Source of the DNA: Anagrus nilaparvatae
Taxonomy: Eukaryota > Arthropoda > Insecta > Hymenoptera > Mymaridae
Direction of reading: 5' to 3'
Length of the DNA stretch: 64,000 bases
NCBI GenBank assembly: GCA_022575985.1
Contig: JAKSXM010000141.1
Span: 124,001-188,000 of the forward strand
Of this stretch, positions 1-19,990 are shown piece by piece; position 1 is the stretch's first letter, and every line of letters begins with the position of its first letter. A program made the position numbers and the translations under genes. The notes beneath the pieces are model-generated. The model was not told where the DNA came from and did not search any database. It saw only the letters and a program-made list of their open reading frames with translations.

Positions 1-1
1 A

Positions 2-7546
<7,545 letters not shown>

Positions 7547-8290
7547 TTTATATTAAGACATTTAACTTAAGTCAACTTAAGTGATAATAATTAAAAGTGA
7601 TATAAAGCTTGATTGTATTATTAGTAGCTCCAAAATTATTTGCTAATACTGGTAATTTAGATTTTTAAAAAGTTTGTTGGCCTCTGGTTATATAGTAAAG
7701 AATAAAGTTTTTATATTTGATGTAAATAATATGTAAATAGAAAATTACATATCGGTGCTCTTAAAATTTCATTACATAATATTTTGGTTGCATCTGCCTC
7801 CATAGAAAAAATATAATATATTTTTGTGCTATAATGTTTCATAGCATAATATTAAAAAAAAAAAAAAATGACAATGGCCTTATGTGTATTGTGTCAAGAA
7901 GACCTAATATACTGCTTGTAATTAAATTTTTAAAGTCTGATTGTAAATATTAAATGAATTAGTATTGTTATGTCTGTGTACTTAAGTTAAATAAGAAATT
8001 TGTTGAAATTTTATATTATTCAAGCTAACATCTTAAAGGTACTAAAAGTTTATGTAAGTTCTGCATTTCTCATCTGATGCTAGTCTGCATTTGTTAAAAA
8101 AAACTTCATTAATTGTATATTACTTATGAAATAAGCATTTTTTTTAATTATAAATAAGTTTGTACATATAAACATTTATGTATATTATCAAATGATCTAA
8201 CAATTGTTAAATAAAGTCATTGTAAATTTTTTTAGAAAATAAATAAAAACGCAGTCAATTATTTAGTAAAACAACAAAATAATAAATTTT
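7547..8290 (+). other. pecanex 3' UTR / intergenic
   Basis: AT-rich, without any recognisable coding sequence. Candidate polyadenylation signals AATAAA lie at 7701-7706 and 8210-8215. An A-run lies near 7854-7867. The true cleavage site cannot be chosen from sequence alone. Confidence 0.5.
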
Positions 8291-9358
8291 CAGGTCCATC
8301 TTAACTCACCAGACTAATATCTTTTTCTAAATGAATTATTTTAGGTCTTGGATTTAAATTTTTACCGGAATTTTTGAAAAATATAAATTTTGACCAAAAA
8401 TTTCTGATGCTTGAAAATTGGTTTTTTTTAGATTTTTGATTTTTAAGGCTTTAAAAGGCTTAATTATCTCAGAATTATTGCACTTTTTGTATATAAATAT
8501 GATCGGGAAAAGTTTTAAATATACCTGGATTATTAGAAAAAAAACATTTTTTTCATTGTGGGCCACTTCTGGTTTAATTTTTAACGGTTTGAATTTTTCA
8601 AATCGACCGGTAAATCAAGTTCGCCATAACTATATTTGTTCAAATTTTCCCAGAATGATGGCCTATGTGTTAACTTGTCCCAAAAAATTTTTTGATATGT
8701 GACATTCAAATAAGTGCCTGCAATCATTATTTAAGTCTGTCAAAATTAGCTGAAACTGTTTTTGCTGGGAGAGTAAAATTTTTTTTTTCTCCTAACTAAC
8801 GTATAAATTAATTTTTGGTATTTTTTTTGGAAATTTTTCCGATAAAAAATTACATTGATATCAATTCTACGTTGATTGAGAGGAAAAAAATATTTCCTCC
8901 CTTTTTTTTTAGCTAACTTTTACTAATTTTGACAGATTATTATTTTGATTGTGGGCGCTCATTTGAATGTCAAAAATTTTTTTGGAACAAGCCGACACAT
9001 AGGCTATTATCCTGGGAAAATTTGAGCAAATATAATTATGGCGAGTTTGATTTCTGGTCAATCAGGAAAATTGAAACAACTAAAAATCATACCAGAAAAA
9101 AATTTTTAGTCAGGTAGTCCTGGTAAAAATAAAACTTTTTCCCAATCATATGTATATACAAAAAGTGCAATGGTTCTATGATTATTCAGCCTTTTTAAAG
9201 ACCTAAAAATAAAAAATCTCTAAAAAACCAATTTTCAAGCTTTAGAAATTTTTGGTCAAAATTTATATTTTTGAAAAATTCCGGTGAAAATGCAAATGCA
9301 AAACCTAAAATAAGCCATTTATAAAAAAATTTTGATCCGGTGAGTTAAGCTGGACCTG
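8291..9358. mobile_element. foldback (near-palindromic) element, 1.07 kb
   Basis: The two halves are imperfect reverse complements meeting near 8825. The left end starts CAGGTCCATCTTAACTCACC. The right end, read on the other strand, starts CAGGTCCAGCTTAACTCACC. Small ORFs in both halves mirror each other and are not credible genes. There is no transposase, so this is a non-autonomous foldback/MITE-like insertion between pecanex and the thioredoxin gene. No clear target-site duplication was found. Confidence 0.88.
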
Positions 9359-9394
9359 GACATATATTAATAATGCAGTCATCTAAGTATAATT

Positions 9395-9817
9395 TTAAGT
9401 CTTGTTATGGCTTTTTTCTGTGTTATTAATTAAAGTTAATTTTTTTATCAAGTCTTCTATACTGTCTAAATCAACCAGGCCAATAAATTTGTGCACCATA
9501 AGACCATTTGAAAATGCAAGTATTGCAGGCACTGCTTTAATTTCATAATGACCCACTATTTCAGGATAAGTTTCAAGATTAACGTTAGCAAGATTTAGGT
9601 TTTCCATAGGTCCGATCATTGATTCTAACTTTGGTGTTAAGATTGTGCATGGACCACACCATTCAGCATGAAAGTTAACTATCACAGGAACTGTACTGTT
9701 TATTACTTTTTCACAAAATTCCATGTTGTTGCTAACCTCGAAAGCTTTTTGTCTTTGACTATCCAATGAAAATTTTCGCAAACAAAACGAAGCCACATTT
9801 CTTATTTTATAAAACAT
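9395..9817 (-). CDS. mitochondrial thioredoxin (Trx2-like), 140 aa
   Basis: Small thiol-disulfide oxidoreductase that keeps mitochondrial peroxiredoxins and other proteins reduced. One intronless ORF with a good ATG. The first ~28 residues are rich in Arg/Lys with scattered hydrophobics and few acids, as in a mitochondrial presequence. The thioredoxin fold follows: VIVNFHAEWCGPC places the redox WCGPC at residues 53-57, and the cis-proline loop KAVPAILAF has Pro97. 140 residues is the usual size for precursor Trx2. Its start lies only 63 bp below the stop of the upstream same-strand gene TMEM218, a compact arrangement. Lack of introns could reflect retroposition, but no poly-A tail or duplication was seen. 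Confidence 0.93.
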   Translation of the reverse strand: MFYKIRNVASFCLRKFSLDSQRQKAFEVSNNMEFCEKVINSTVPVIVNFHAEWCGPCTILTPKLESMIGPMENLNLANVNLETYPEIVGHYEIKAVPAILAFSNGLMVHKFIGLVDLDSIEDLIKKLTLINNTEKSHNKT

Positions 9818-9880
9818 TTCTAAAATCTAATTTGAACTTTATATTGTCAAATAAGGCACTTGTTCAAAGCTATAAAAATT

Positions 9881-10288
9881 TCAATGTTGTTCGAAAACCC
9901 ATGCATTGATTCTTTGAGGTTTTGCAATATCTGACAAACCAAATTTGATTAAGCCAAAAATTGCAATAATCGTGGATGTAGCTAGTAAGATCAAAAGAAC
10001 CAAACGCCAAATGAAGAAATGATCATATGGCTAAAACATAGTAAGATATAAGAAACAATCATATTTAAATATTCAAAATTTACTTACCTTATTATCTTCG
10101 GCCACTGGATATTGAGGCGAGCGAGGTATGCTTACTAAAATTATTGTTATAATTGAAGCTATTGCTAGAGCTACAGTGCCAATTCTTTTTTCTAATCTTA
10201 AAGATACTAAAAAAATTAAAATAGCTGATATCCAGACTGTTAAAATGACAAAGAGGCCTAAACCAACTCCTAGTATGTATGTGGTCAT
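9881..10288 (-). CDS. TMEM218: TMEM218 orthologue (ciliary transition-zone membrane protein), 116 aa
   Basis: TMEM218 is a small three- to four-pass membrane protein of the ciliary transition zone; human mutations cause Joubert/Meckel-type ciliopathy. Two exons on the minus strand: 10088-10288 and 9881-10030, joined by a 57-bp intron with GTAAGT donor and TTTTAG acceptor. Together they give 116 residues; human TMEM218 has 115. The N terminus MTTYILGVGLGLFVILTVW aligns with the family's LGVGxGxF start. SIPRSPQYPVAEDNK matches the FPRAGEFP-type loop, and exon 2 carries the DHFFIWRLVLL segment and a terminal LSDIAKPQ-like motif. I chose the ATG at 10288 over an upstream TTG frame extension because it matches the family N terminus. 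In insects only ciliated sensory neurons and sperm would need it. Confidence 0.9.
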
Positions 10289-11108
10289 ACCACTAGCTAA
10301 AATTAAGCTACCAATAAAATTTAAATTCTGTTTCTGCAAAAGAGTTCATAATCATAATTTTTATGTCTTACATACTCATTATTTTACTCACAGATTATTC
10401 TTATAATTATAAAACTATATCGCTTACCTTTATATGTATAACTATAAAGGATTTATATATATACAAGTAAATTAGAATTTTTGTAACTTGACTTGTCTTT
10501 GGAGTGTAATCGTGGAGTCTAACATGGAGGCTCCATGGAGTCTAATATATATAATCAAAATGACGTGATGATATCATAACATTTGACGTAACCTATTTAT
10601 ATAGTGTCTCCACGGATGCGGCCTGGGGCCCTGGGCTATGCAGCATAGTGCATCAAACAGAAATAGAGATACCTCTCTGTTGCCTCTCTGATTGTCTGCG
10701 TCTTTCTATTATTTCAGCCAGATATCAGCTGCCCAGTGCAAAATGAATACACTTTTTTTTGCACTGCAATACCAGCAATACCTTGCTGATAGCAGCTGAT
10801 AGCTATATTTCTGAAAGTATTTTTTAAAAAGTTTAAATGATATATTTACCATAAGGGCTAGTCGGCCCTTTAAAAAAAAATGTTTAATTTATTTTAATTT
10901 TTATAATAAATTTTAAAATTCTTCATTAGTATTATTTATTTATCAAACAAAGTCAACATTTAATTCAAACAAGCTGTTATATGCTTATACCTAAGATTAT
11001 AGCACCTGTTACAGCAAGCGCTTTATTTAGTTTGCAAATTATATTTATTTATTTATAATATTATAATTTCAGTGAAAAGTGCTACCTTTCAAAAGACAAT
11101 AAATCAAG
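10289..11108. promoter_or_regulatory. shared upstream region of TMEM218 (-) and beta-COP (+)
   Basis: 820 bp between two divergently oriented genes, so it must hold both promoters. Visible items: two TGACGT (CRE/ATF-core) sites near 10561 and 10597 around a TGATATCA palindrome, and a GC-richer patch at about 10610-10730. A palindromic repeat containing TGGAGNCTCCA lies at about 10511-10545. No TATA box can be assigned with confidence. Untranslated exons may be present; the segment ending TTATAATTTCAG just before the beta-COP leader looks like a 5' UTR acceptor at about 11072. Confidence 0.45.
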
Positions 11109-14100
11109 ATGAATAGTGTAACAGATCAACCTTGTTATACTCTTATAAATGTTCCTACTGACAATGAACCTTTAAATGAACTTCAATTAAAACAAGATTT
11201 AGAAAAAGGAGATATTAATACAAAAATTGAAGCTCTTAAAAAAACAATTTACAGTATTTTAAATGGTGAAAGAATACCTGGCTTGCTAATGACTGTTATT
11301 AGATTTGTACTGCCTTTGCAAGATCATACGATTAAAAAATTATTGCTAATATTTTGGGAAATAGTACCTAAAACAAATGCTGAAGGAAAACTTCTTCAAG
11401 AAATGATATTAGTTTGTGATGCTTACAGAAAAGATTTACAGCATCCTAATGAATTTGTAAGAGGATCTACTTTAAGGTATTTATTGCAATAATAAAATTA
11501 TTTATAACCAAATAAAAAATTAATTATTAAAAAATTTATCATTCATTTTATAGATTTTTATGTAAATTAAAAGAACCAGAACTATTGGAACCTTTAATGC
11601 CAGCCATTATTGGCTGTTTAGAACATAGACATTCCTATGTAAGACGCAATGCTGTTTTAGCAATATTTACAATTTATCGAAATTTTGAATTTCTTATTCC
11701 GGATGCTCCTGATCTAATTGCTAAATATTTAGAAAGTGAACAGGATATGTCCTGTAGAAGAAATGCTTTTCTTATGTTATTGCATGTTGATCAAAGTAAA
11801 GCACTGTCTTATTTAGCTGCATGTATTGATCAAGTTCCAAGTTTTGGTGATATTTTGCAACTTGTTATTGTGGAATTAATTTATAAGGTAAATTTTCAAT
11901 TTTAAGAATTATTTAAATGAATTTCTTTAACATTTGACTATGTATTTAAGGTTTGCCTTGCAAATCCTTCAGAACGCGCTCGTTTTATTCGTTGCATTTA
12001 TAGTTTATTAAATTCTTCAAGTGCTGCTGCAAGATATGAAGCAGCTGGCACATTAATAACCCTTTCAAATGCTCCGACAGCTATAAAAGCTGCTGTTTCT
12101 TGTTACATAGAATTAATAGTCAAAGAAAGTGATAACAATGTAAAACTTATTGTTCTTGATAGATTAATTTCTATGAAAGAAAGTTCTGCTCATGAAAGAG
12201 TTTTACAAGATCTTGTTATGGATATATTACGTGTATTAAGTAAGACATTCCTTACACCCTTAATATTTTTGTATACTTAACTTTTTATTTATGTTGTAAA
12301 ATATTTTTCAGGCTCGCCAGCTTTAGAAGTAAGAACAAAAACTTTAACCTTAGCTATGGATTTAGTAACAACTAGATTGATTGACGAAATGGTTCAATTA
12401 TTAAAAAAAGAAGTTATAAGAACATCCGGTAGCGAAGAAGAAGATTCTGGAAAATATAGACAGTTACTTGTTAAAACATTGCATGCATGCTCTATTAAAT
12501 TTCCAGATGTCGCAGGATCAGTAATACCAGTATTAATTGAATTATTATCCGATGCAAATGAAAATGCAGCAAATGATGTTTTAGTTTTTATAAGAGAGGC
12601 TATTCAAAAATTCGAACACTTAAGACCAACAATAATAGAAAAACTTTTAGAAGTATCGTAAATGAATATTATAAATTTATATTTGTATATTTATTTATTA
12701 AAATTATTTTTTGACAGAGTTTTCCATTGATTCGTTATGTTCAAGTTCATCGTGGAGCATTATGGATTTTAGGAGAATATTCTAATTCTAAATATGATCT
12801 AGATAATATTATGAATCGTATTAGAGCAGGATTAGGAGAATTACCTTTAGTGGAAATGGAAAATAGAAGACAATCTGGAGAAAATCTAGAGAATGAAACT
12901 GAACATACAACACCTGCACAACTTGTAACATCTGATGGGACATATGCTACTCAAAGTGCATTTAATACAAATACTAATAGTAAGTAAATTATGAAAGTAA
13001 AATAAAATCATTTATACCTAATTTAATGCATTTATGCACAGATAAAAAGCAAGCAAAACGTCCTATATTGGTTCAGTATATGATGGATGGAGACTTCTTT
13101 ATTGCAGCAGGTTTAGCAAGTACACTTACAAAATTAGCTCTACATTATAAACTTATTGAAAAAGATGACAAAAAAGTTAAAAAAATGCAAGCTGAATGTA
13201 TGTTTATTATGTCGAGTCTTCTTCAACTTGGGCATTCAGGATTGTCTACAAAAGCAATGACCCATGATGATGCTGAAAGAATTTCTCTTTGTTTGAGGTC
13301 TTTAGCTTGTCCAACGTCTTTAGTTCAGAAAGTTTTTGTTGAAGGATGCAGAGAAGCTGTTGACAAAATGCTAACAGCTAAAAATGAAGAAGAATCGCAA
13401 AGTCAAAAGGTATTTCAAATTAAAGTTCTTTTTTGAATAAAATTAAATCAATTAAGTTAAAATATTTTTTAATTTATTCACAAGGCAAAAGAAAAACCAA
13501 GCAATATTGTACAAGTTGATGATGCTATTCAATTTACTCAATTGGATCGTTCATCTGATTTAACAAATGGAACAGGTGATGTATTTGAACAAAGTCTGAG
13601 TGCTGCAGTTGCTGGAAGAGCTGGTGGCGAAAAAGAAACACCTGCACCAAGTGCTTTGAGCAAAGTTACTCAATTAACTGGATTTTCTGATCCAGTATAT
13701 GCTGAAGCTCTTGTGCATGTAAATCAATATGATATAGTATTAGACGTTCTCATTGTAAATCAAACTGATGACACACTACAAAGTTGTACCCTAGAACTTG
13801 CAACAATGGGAGATCTGAAACTTGTTGAAAGACCTCAACCCATTGTCTTAGCACCAAGAGATTTTGCCAGTATTAAAGCCAATGTTAAAGTTGCTTCTAC
13901 AGAAAATGGAATTATTTTTGGAAATATTGGTAAGATATTTAGCGATTTAATAGATAAATTCTTTAGCAGAAAAACAGAAAATAAGTTGCTTGAGTAACAA
14001 TTTTTATTGTATTTTTAGTGTATGATGTTACTGGAGCAGCATCTGATCGCAATGTTGTTGTCCTTAATGATATACATATAGACATAATGGACTATATTGT

Positions 14101-14555
14101 TCCTGCTACTTGTTCAGATTTAAATTTCAGACGAATGTGGGCAGAATTTGAATGGGAAAATAAAGTTTCTGTTAATACAACCATATCTGATTTAAGAGAA
14201 TATCTTGCTCATCTTTTGAAATCCACAAATATGCGTTGCTTAACTCCTGAAAAGGTTTGCAAACTAAATTTAATTTATGCTTATTTTAAAACTTCATTAT
14301 TATATTTTATTAATAATAATTTAGGCTTTGTCTGGACAATGCGGTTTTATGGCAGCAAATATGTACGCAAAATCAATATTTGGAGAAGATGCATTAGCAA
14401 ATCTTTCAATTGAAAAACCAGTTAACAAACCAGATTCTCCAGTCGTTGGACATATTAGAATTCGAGCTAAAAGTCAAGGAATGGCTTTATCCCTTGGAGA
14501 TAAAATAAATTCAATTCAAAAAAACGCTCAAAATAAAGTTGTTCAAGCGGCGTAA
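11109..14555 (+). CDS. betaCOP: coatomer subunit beta (beta-COP), complete, 958 aa
   Basis: Large subunit of the COPI F-subcomplex, which builds coats on Golgi-to-ER vesicles in the cytosol. Nine exons: 11109-11476, 11554-11887, 11951-12239, 12312-12657, 12720-12979, 13042-13409, 13485-13929, 14019-14254, 14325-14555. All have GT/AG introns of 60-90 bp, and phases close to 958 aa (human COPB1 is 953). The N-terminal half is an adaptin-like HEAT solenoid ([40 protein letters not shown]). A low-complexity linker rich in Thr/Asn follows, around residues 480-535. The C terminus is the appendage/platform domain ([47 protein letters not shown]). The exon 5 acceptor is the AG at 12718-12719; the AG two bases earlier gives a stop. 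AATAAA signals follow at 14594 and about 14646. Confidence 0.97.
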
Positions 14556-14995
14556 GGAAATTTAAAAAATTTTATGACTTGAAAAATATGTCATAATAAA
14601 AATCTATATTTATATTTTTTAATTATACGTTTTGTAAAATATTGAAATAAAATATAATAGTTATCGATGTTGATTAAAAAATTGACTAATTTTAAAGAAT
14701 AAAAAGAATTTTTTTAGTTACTTTTTTTTTTCAAAAAAATTTTAAAACTAAAATCAATCACTGAATATATTTATGTAAACTAGATTATCGCTAACAATTA
14801 ATGATATACTGTGCAAAGCATAAATTTAGTAATCCTTTGAATTTAACTTAAATCGTATGTTAAATTATTATATATTTTTATATAATTGGTAAAGTTTTTA
14901 TTTATTACTATAGCTGCCTCCGCGGACATTAAGAATTTTTTGAAGCTGAAAAAAAGTTATAATATAAAAAGTTATAAGCATATTATATTTACAAT
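14556..14995. other. beta-COP 3' UTR and AT-rich spacer
   Basis: Contains polyadenylation-like AATAAA motifs just after the beta-COP stop. No coding potential or recognisable repeat was seen in the rest. Confidence 0.4.
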
Positions 14996-15255
14996 ATAAT
15001 TACAGACAGTTTGATGTTTAAACAGGTATAAATGTTTTCTGGCTTTTCCTCAAACTTTGAGTTCATTAAATTATAAAGCTAAGAATAACATTTTTAGATA
15101 CAAATTCATACAAATAATTAAAAAACAATTTGTACATTTTATCAGATAAAAATCTAAAAATGTTATTCTTAGCTTTATAATTTTATGAACTCAAAGTTTG
15201 AGGAAAAGCCAGAAAACATTTATACCTGTTTAAACATCAAACTGTCTGTAATTAT
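14996..15255. mobile_element. small foldback element, 260 bp
   Basis: The left arm, from ATAATTACAGACAGTTTGAT, is repeated almost perfectly inverted at the right end (...CAAACTGTCTGTAATTAT). Arms are about 105 bp with a ~55-bp loop. Far more identical than the larger foldbacks nearby, so probably a younger insertion. Confidence 0.88.
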
Positions 15256-15679
15256 AATAAAAGATTTAAAATAACTCAGACGTATTGTCTATTCAAATAA
15301 TAACAGGGCAATAAAAATATAGCCTCGGTATATTTAAATTTCAATAGTATCTTTTTTTTTATAATCTTTTAAGATCTTAAAAATATATTAAAAATTAAAA
15401 TTCATTTTTGGACAGTCAAAAAGTTAGCTTATAGTATAAATGTAATAATGGTATTATTATATATTTAAAATTTTAATTTATCTATTTTTAAAAATTATCG
15501 GGAATTACCAAAAATATTATTTATTTTTTTTTACTTGAAAAACGATACCGTGGGGTTTTCGATTTGATTTTAATTTTTTCGATTTGACCTGTTAAAGATC
15601 CTTGGATCTCTGTAAAAAATTTTATGATTGTAACTTTATTAGGAGGGGAGGGACAGCAATAAATGCCTCAAAAAAGTAA
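15256..15679. other. unassigned AT-rich spacer
   Basis: No ORF or repeat structure that I can support. A short GC-richer patch (AGGAGGGGAGGGACAG) precedes the next foldback. Confidence 0.3.
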
Positions 15680-16463
15680 CCCGGGAGAAAAAATACAACG
15701 TGAAATACAACGTCGTTTACAATATGATAAATGATATTCCTATAGATAGTCCTAAATACGACGTCGTAAACGATTGCTATCTTTTGGCCGAAAAAACAAC
15801 GTCCTAAACGATGTTGCTTTCATAAATTATGCAAAGAAATTGTCAAAAAATGACTATATTTTTGAGAATATTTGTCAATTAAAAAAATTTTTAATTCTGA
15901 TGTAGTATTGAATAACCCGGGTGTATCCTTTGGTTTATCCATGAGTGCAAAAAATTTCATACGAAAAAGTAAGTTATATTATTTGCAAGATAAATCTTTC
16001 TTATAAGCAGTTGAAAATACGTTTTATTTGCGACTTACAAAAAAGGTGAGAAGCCATCTACGTTTTAAGAAAAATAACTAAATTTTATGTTTGTTAAACC
16101 GTTGTAGATGGCACCTTTTGAAGTCACAAATAAAACGTATTTTCAACTGCTTATAAGAAAGATTTATATTGCAAATAATATAACTTACTTTTTCGTATGA
16201 AATTTTTTTCACTCATGATAAACCAAAGGATACACTCGGGTTATTCAATACTACGTCAGAATTAAAAATTTTTTTAATTGACAAATATTCTCAAAAATAT
16301 AGTCATTTTTTGACAATTTCTTTGCATAATTTATGAAAGCAACATCGTTTAGGACGTTGTTTTTTCGGCCAAAAGATAGCACAATCGTTTACGACGTCGT
16401 ATTTAGGACCGTATATAATATCATTTATCATATTGTAAACGACGTTGTATTTTTTCTCCCGGG
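15680..16463. mobile_element. foldback element, 784 bp, CCCGGG termini
   Basis: Ends are CCCGGGAGAAAAAATACAAC and its reverse complement, and the two halves mirror each other with the turn near 16070. Each arm contains repeats of the short word AACGTCGTTTA/TAAACGACGT. The reading frame at 16333-16548 falls in an arm and is a by-product. Confidence 0.9.
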
Positions 16464-16725
16464 AAGAAAAAAAATTTTTATTTTTTTTAAGGTAGCCCGT
16501 ACGGTTCTAAAAAATCCAATAATACTAGCTAAGATACACCCGTATTAAAGAAAATTTAAAAAGAAATCCAACGAGCCCAAAAATTTTGTAGTTTTTCGAT
16601 AAAATACAGGAAAAATGATGTTTAATTGAAAATTTGTTGATATAACACGCGTTCCTTATGGAATTTCATTTTGTTTTTTAAAATTCTCTTTGAATATCGA
16701 ATCTTATAAAAAAAATTGCACAAGC

Positions 16726-17872
16726 ATATGAGCAATTATTTTAAAATTGATACTTAATTCGAGCCTGGAATCGTAAATTTTTTTTTTGAGGGCACATCGA
16801 TATGGCCCGTGTTTTCAGATAGTTTGAACCTTCAGAAAACCGAAAAAAATCGTGAACAAGAAATCGGCGATAGGTGCCAAAAAGATTTTTTCACTTTTAT
16901 GTCAAAAACCGTGTTTTTCGTATCTGAGCTACCCTAAATTTTTAAAATAACTTTTTAGGTAAAAAAACGTTTTTAAAATAGATAAGAAAATCTGATTGCC
17001 AGGGAAAAACCACTCCAGAAGAAAAAAAAACTTATCTTTTTCGGATGAAATTTAGCCAAGTTATCGTCAATTTAAGATTTTGCTCAAATTCGTCTTAAAA
17101 AAGATTGAAATTTTATTGAAAAAAGCCTGTTTCTGAACTTTAAACATGCATTACTCGCTTGATTTTCATCGTAAAATAATAATTTTTTTTTTTAAATCGA
17201 TTAATTTTTTTCTGGCAATTCATTTCTCTAAGAAAAAAATTATTTTTATTGACAAAATTTTAATTTTTAGATCAAAAACTGTGTTAAGTAAATCTTGCTA
17301 CTTACAGTTTTCAAAGGCTTTTGACCTAAAAATTGAAATTTGGTCAATAAAAATGATTTTTTTTCTTAAAGAATTGAATTGCCAGGAAAAAATTAATCGA
17401 TTTTAAAAAAAAAATTATTATTTTACGATGAAAATCAAGCGAATAATGCATGTTTAAGGTTCAGAAACAGGCTTTTTTCAATAAAATTTGAATCTTTTTT
17501 AAGACGAATTTGAGCAAAATCTTAAATTGACGATAACTTGGCTAAATTTCATCGTAAAAAGATAAGTTTTTTTTTCTTCTGGAGTGGTTTTTCCCTGGCA
17601 ATTAGATTTTCTTATCTATTTAAAAAACGTTTTTTTACCTAAAAAGTTATTTTAAAAATTTAGGGTAGCTCAGATACGAAAAACACGGTTTTTGACATAA
17701 AAGTGAAAAAATCTTTTTGGCACCTATCGCCGATTTCTTGTTCACGATTTTTTTCGGTTTTCTGAAGGTTCAAACTATCTGAAAACACGGGTCATATCGA
17801 TGTGCCCTCAAAAAAAAAATTTACGATTCCAGGCTCGAATTAAGTATCAATTTTAAAATAATTGCTCATATA
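16726..17872. mobile_element. foldback element, 1.15 kb
   Basis: Arms are inverted copies starting ATATGAGCAATTATTTTAAA, running through TACGATTCCAGGCTCGAATT, and turning near 17290. The inner part of each arm (TTGCCAGGGAAAAA, AGCCAAGTTATCGTCAATTT) resembles the inner part of the foldback at 24248-25909, so the two are related although their outer ends differ. Confidence 0.88.
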
Positions 17873-18097
17873 GCTGAACAAAATTACAATATTTTTTAAT
17901 CAATGAAAAATTTTAGTTTCCGACAAAATAAAAGAATAAAATAAAATATAAATTATAAAATGAAGAGTATATTTTTTTTATCCATTATACATATAAACAA
18001 AATCTCACGCATGCGTTTGTAATTTGACAATCAAAAATTAAGAGATAGCTATGGTAAAGTGTGCGTGTATTTAAGACACTTGAAATTTTGAATTTTG

Positions 18098-18793
18098 GCC
18101 TATATCTGGTTCAGAATTGTTAATACTGATTATAAAATCTTATACGAGTTATCCAAAAATTAGTTGTTTTTAATATTAGATGTTTTGAAGCTAGCCCGAG
18201 CAACCTGATCAGGTTAAAATTTAAGATTAATGAATAATTATAGTCAATAAGTTCTAATGAATAAATAGAACTTCGCAAAAGAAACGCGGTTAATTTAATT
18301 TATGAAGTTCTTGTTTTGGTTCTGGAACATTTGCTCTTATAATTATAGTTATTATCAATAACAGAAACTAGATGTTACTTTTAGCTTAATTATTTCTGTA
18401 TAAAATTGGAAAGCTGAATAGTATGAATGATAAAGTTTGTATCTTTTAGTTTTAATAAGTAAATAGAACTAGGAAAAACAAACTTTAAGACTCCAGTATT
18501 ACAGGATCCCAGTTTGGTATAGAAACTTTTAATCTAAAAGTAACATCTTGACTCGGTTATCAGCAATAATTACTAAAATTTTAAAAAAATGTTTCAGAGA
18601 AAAAACATGAACGGCAACATTTAGATTAATTGATTTGCTTTTGTGTAATTCTATTAATTCATTGGAACCTACAAAGAAATAATTTTGGCCTATATATCTT
18701 GTGCAGAGTTATTAATACTGATTATAAAGTCTTATACGAGTTATCTGAAGGCTAGTTATTTTTAATATTATAGATGTTTTGAAGCTAACCAGA
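18098..18793 (+). repeat. direct repeat, ~110 bp, two copies
   Basis: About 18098-18205 and 18677-18793 share GGCCTATAT, TTAATACTGATTATAAA, TCTTATACGAGTTATC and ATGTTTTGAAGCTA in the same order. The second copy overlaps the outer end of the inverted repeat around caudal exon 1. Confidence 0.75.
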
Positions 18794-19588
18794 GCAGAAT
18801 AATTAGAGTGAATAGCCAAAAAAGGGCCTAAGATTTCAATATTTAAAGTCAGGTTCCTCTGAAAGGTTATTCTGAATGAAAAATAAAACCACAAATAAAA
18901 CTTAACACAAATATTTCCTGTTATTTCTTTTTTATTTATAATTCTTGAATTATTTTTGAAACACATAAAAATAAATTTAACTAACAAAAAAATACTATAA
19001 TTTTAAATTATTTTTGTGTAGTTTAATTAAACTAAATCTAACAGAAAATTATGTAAATAATTCATTAAATTTTTATTTTATTGTTATTTCTTATGCTATT
19101 TTTCAATTTCTATTATACTACTCCACCCAGGGCTGTTAAAGTTTACATTTTTTTAAAATTATGGAAAAATAATTTCTATTTACTTTTTTTAAATAGGTCT
19201 TCCGAATAACCGGAATTCCAGTGACCGTAACCGGAAAATCTGGTTGCCGCAACGAGAAAAATTCAGGTTGCCGCAACCGGAATTTTTTTTCAGTGTATTG
19301 TGTAAATAAAAAAAAAATCCGCTAGCTTCAAGCGGAATTCCGCTTGTGAGAAGCGGATTTCGCTAGCGGAAAACGGAATTCCGCTGGCGGCAAATGGAAT
19401 TTTGCTAGTGGTAAGCGGAATTTTTTTTCATTATATAAAAAATTTAAATTATTATTCTTAAAACATCTATTTTTATAGATAGAATTGTTTTATATTATGA
19501 CGTAAAAAAAATCCATTTTTCAAAGCTGGATTTCCGGTTACCGTACCGTAATTCCGTAACCGGAATTCCGATTACCGCAATTGGAATT
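18719..19588. repeat. left arm of ~870-bp inverted repeat flanking caudal exon 1
   Basis: Reverse complement of 21310-22179 with few mismatches and small indels: ATTATAAAGTCTTATACGAG pairs with CTCGTATAAGACTTTATAA, and ATTACCGCAATTGG pairs with CCAATTGCGGTAAT. It includes an AT-rich outer part and a hairpin-rich inner part with GGTTGCCGCAACC and CCGCTAGCGG words. Confidence 0.88.
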
Positions 19589-19990
19589 AAACTTTACGAC
19601 ATTTTTTCAAAATTATGGAAAAATAATTTCTATTTACTTTTTTTAAATAGGACTTCCGGTTAACCGGAATTCCGGTTACCACAACTGGAAAATCCGGTTG
19701 CCGCAACCGGAATTTTTTTCAGTTTATTGTTTAAATAAAAAAAAAATCCGCTAGCTTCAAGCGGAATTCCGTTTGCGACAAGCGGATTTCCGCTAGCGGC
19801 AAACACAATTCTGCTAGCGGCAAATGGAATTCTGCCAGCGGCAAGCGGAATTCCGCTTGCGACAAGAGGAAAAATCTGCTTGCGGCATACGGAATTTTTT
19901 TTCATTGTATAAAAAATTTAAAATATTCTTTGACGTATAAAAAAAAATCCATTTTTCAAAGCTGGAATTCCGGTTGCCGCATTATTGGCC
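19190..19990. repeat. array of short GC-rich palindromes (CCGGTTGCCGCAACCGG / CCGCTAGCGG family)
   Basis: Alternating perfect mini-hairpins such as CCGGTTGCCGCAACCGG, TTCCGCTTGCGGCAAGCGGA and TTCCGCTAGCGG, joined by GGAATTCC-like spacers and A/T runs. About 19161-19500 and 19592-19945 are direct copies of one another. The same words return inverted at 21280-21700. The ORF at 19660-19905 is a by-product of the repeats (ASGIP/AAGRIP-like). Confidence 0.85.

Noticed and set aside
10289..10339. Upstream extension of TMEM218 from a TTG
   Set aside because: The ATG at 10288 reproduces the family N terminus and the normal length; the upstream codons lie next to an acceptor-like TTTTGCAG and are probably not translated.
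12715..12719. First AG (12716-12717) as beta-COP exon 5 acceptor
   Set aside because: It yields a stop after four codons; the AG two bases downstream keeps the conserved frame into the [15 protein letters not shown] segment.
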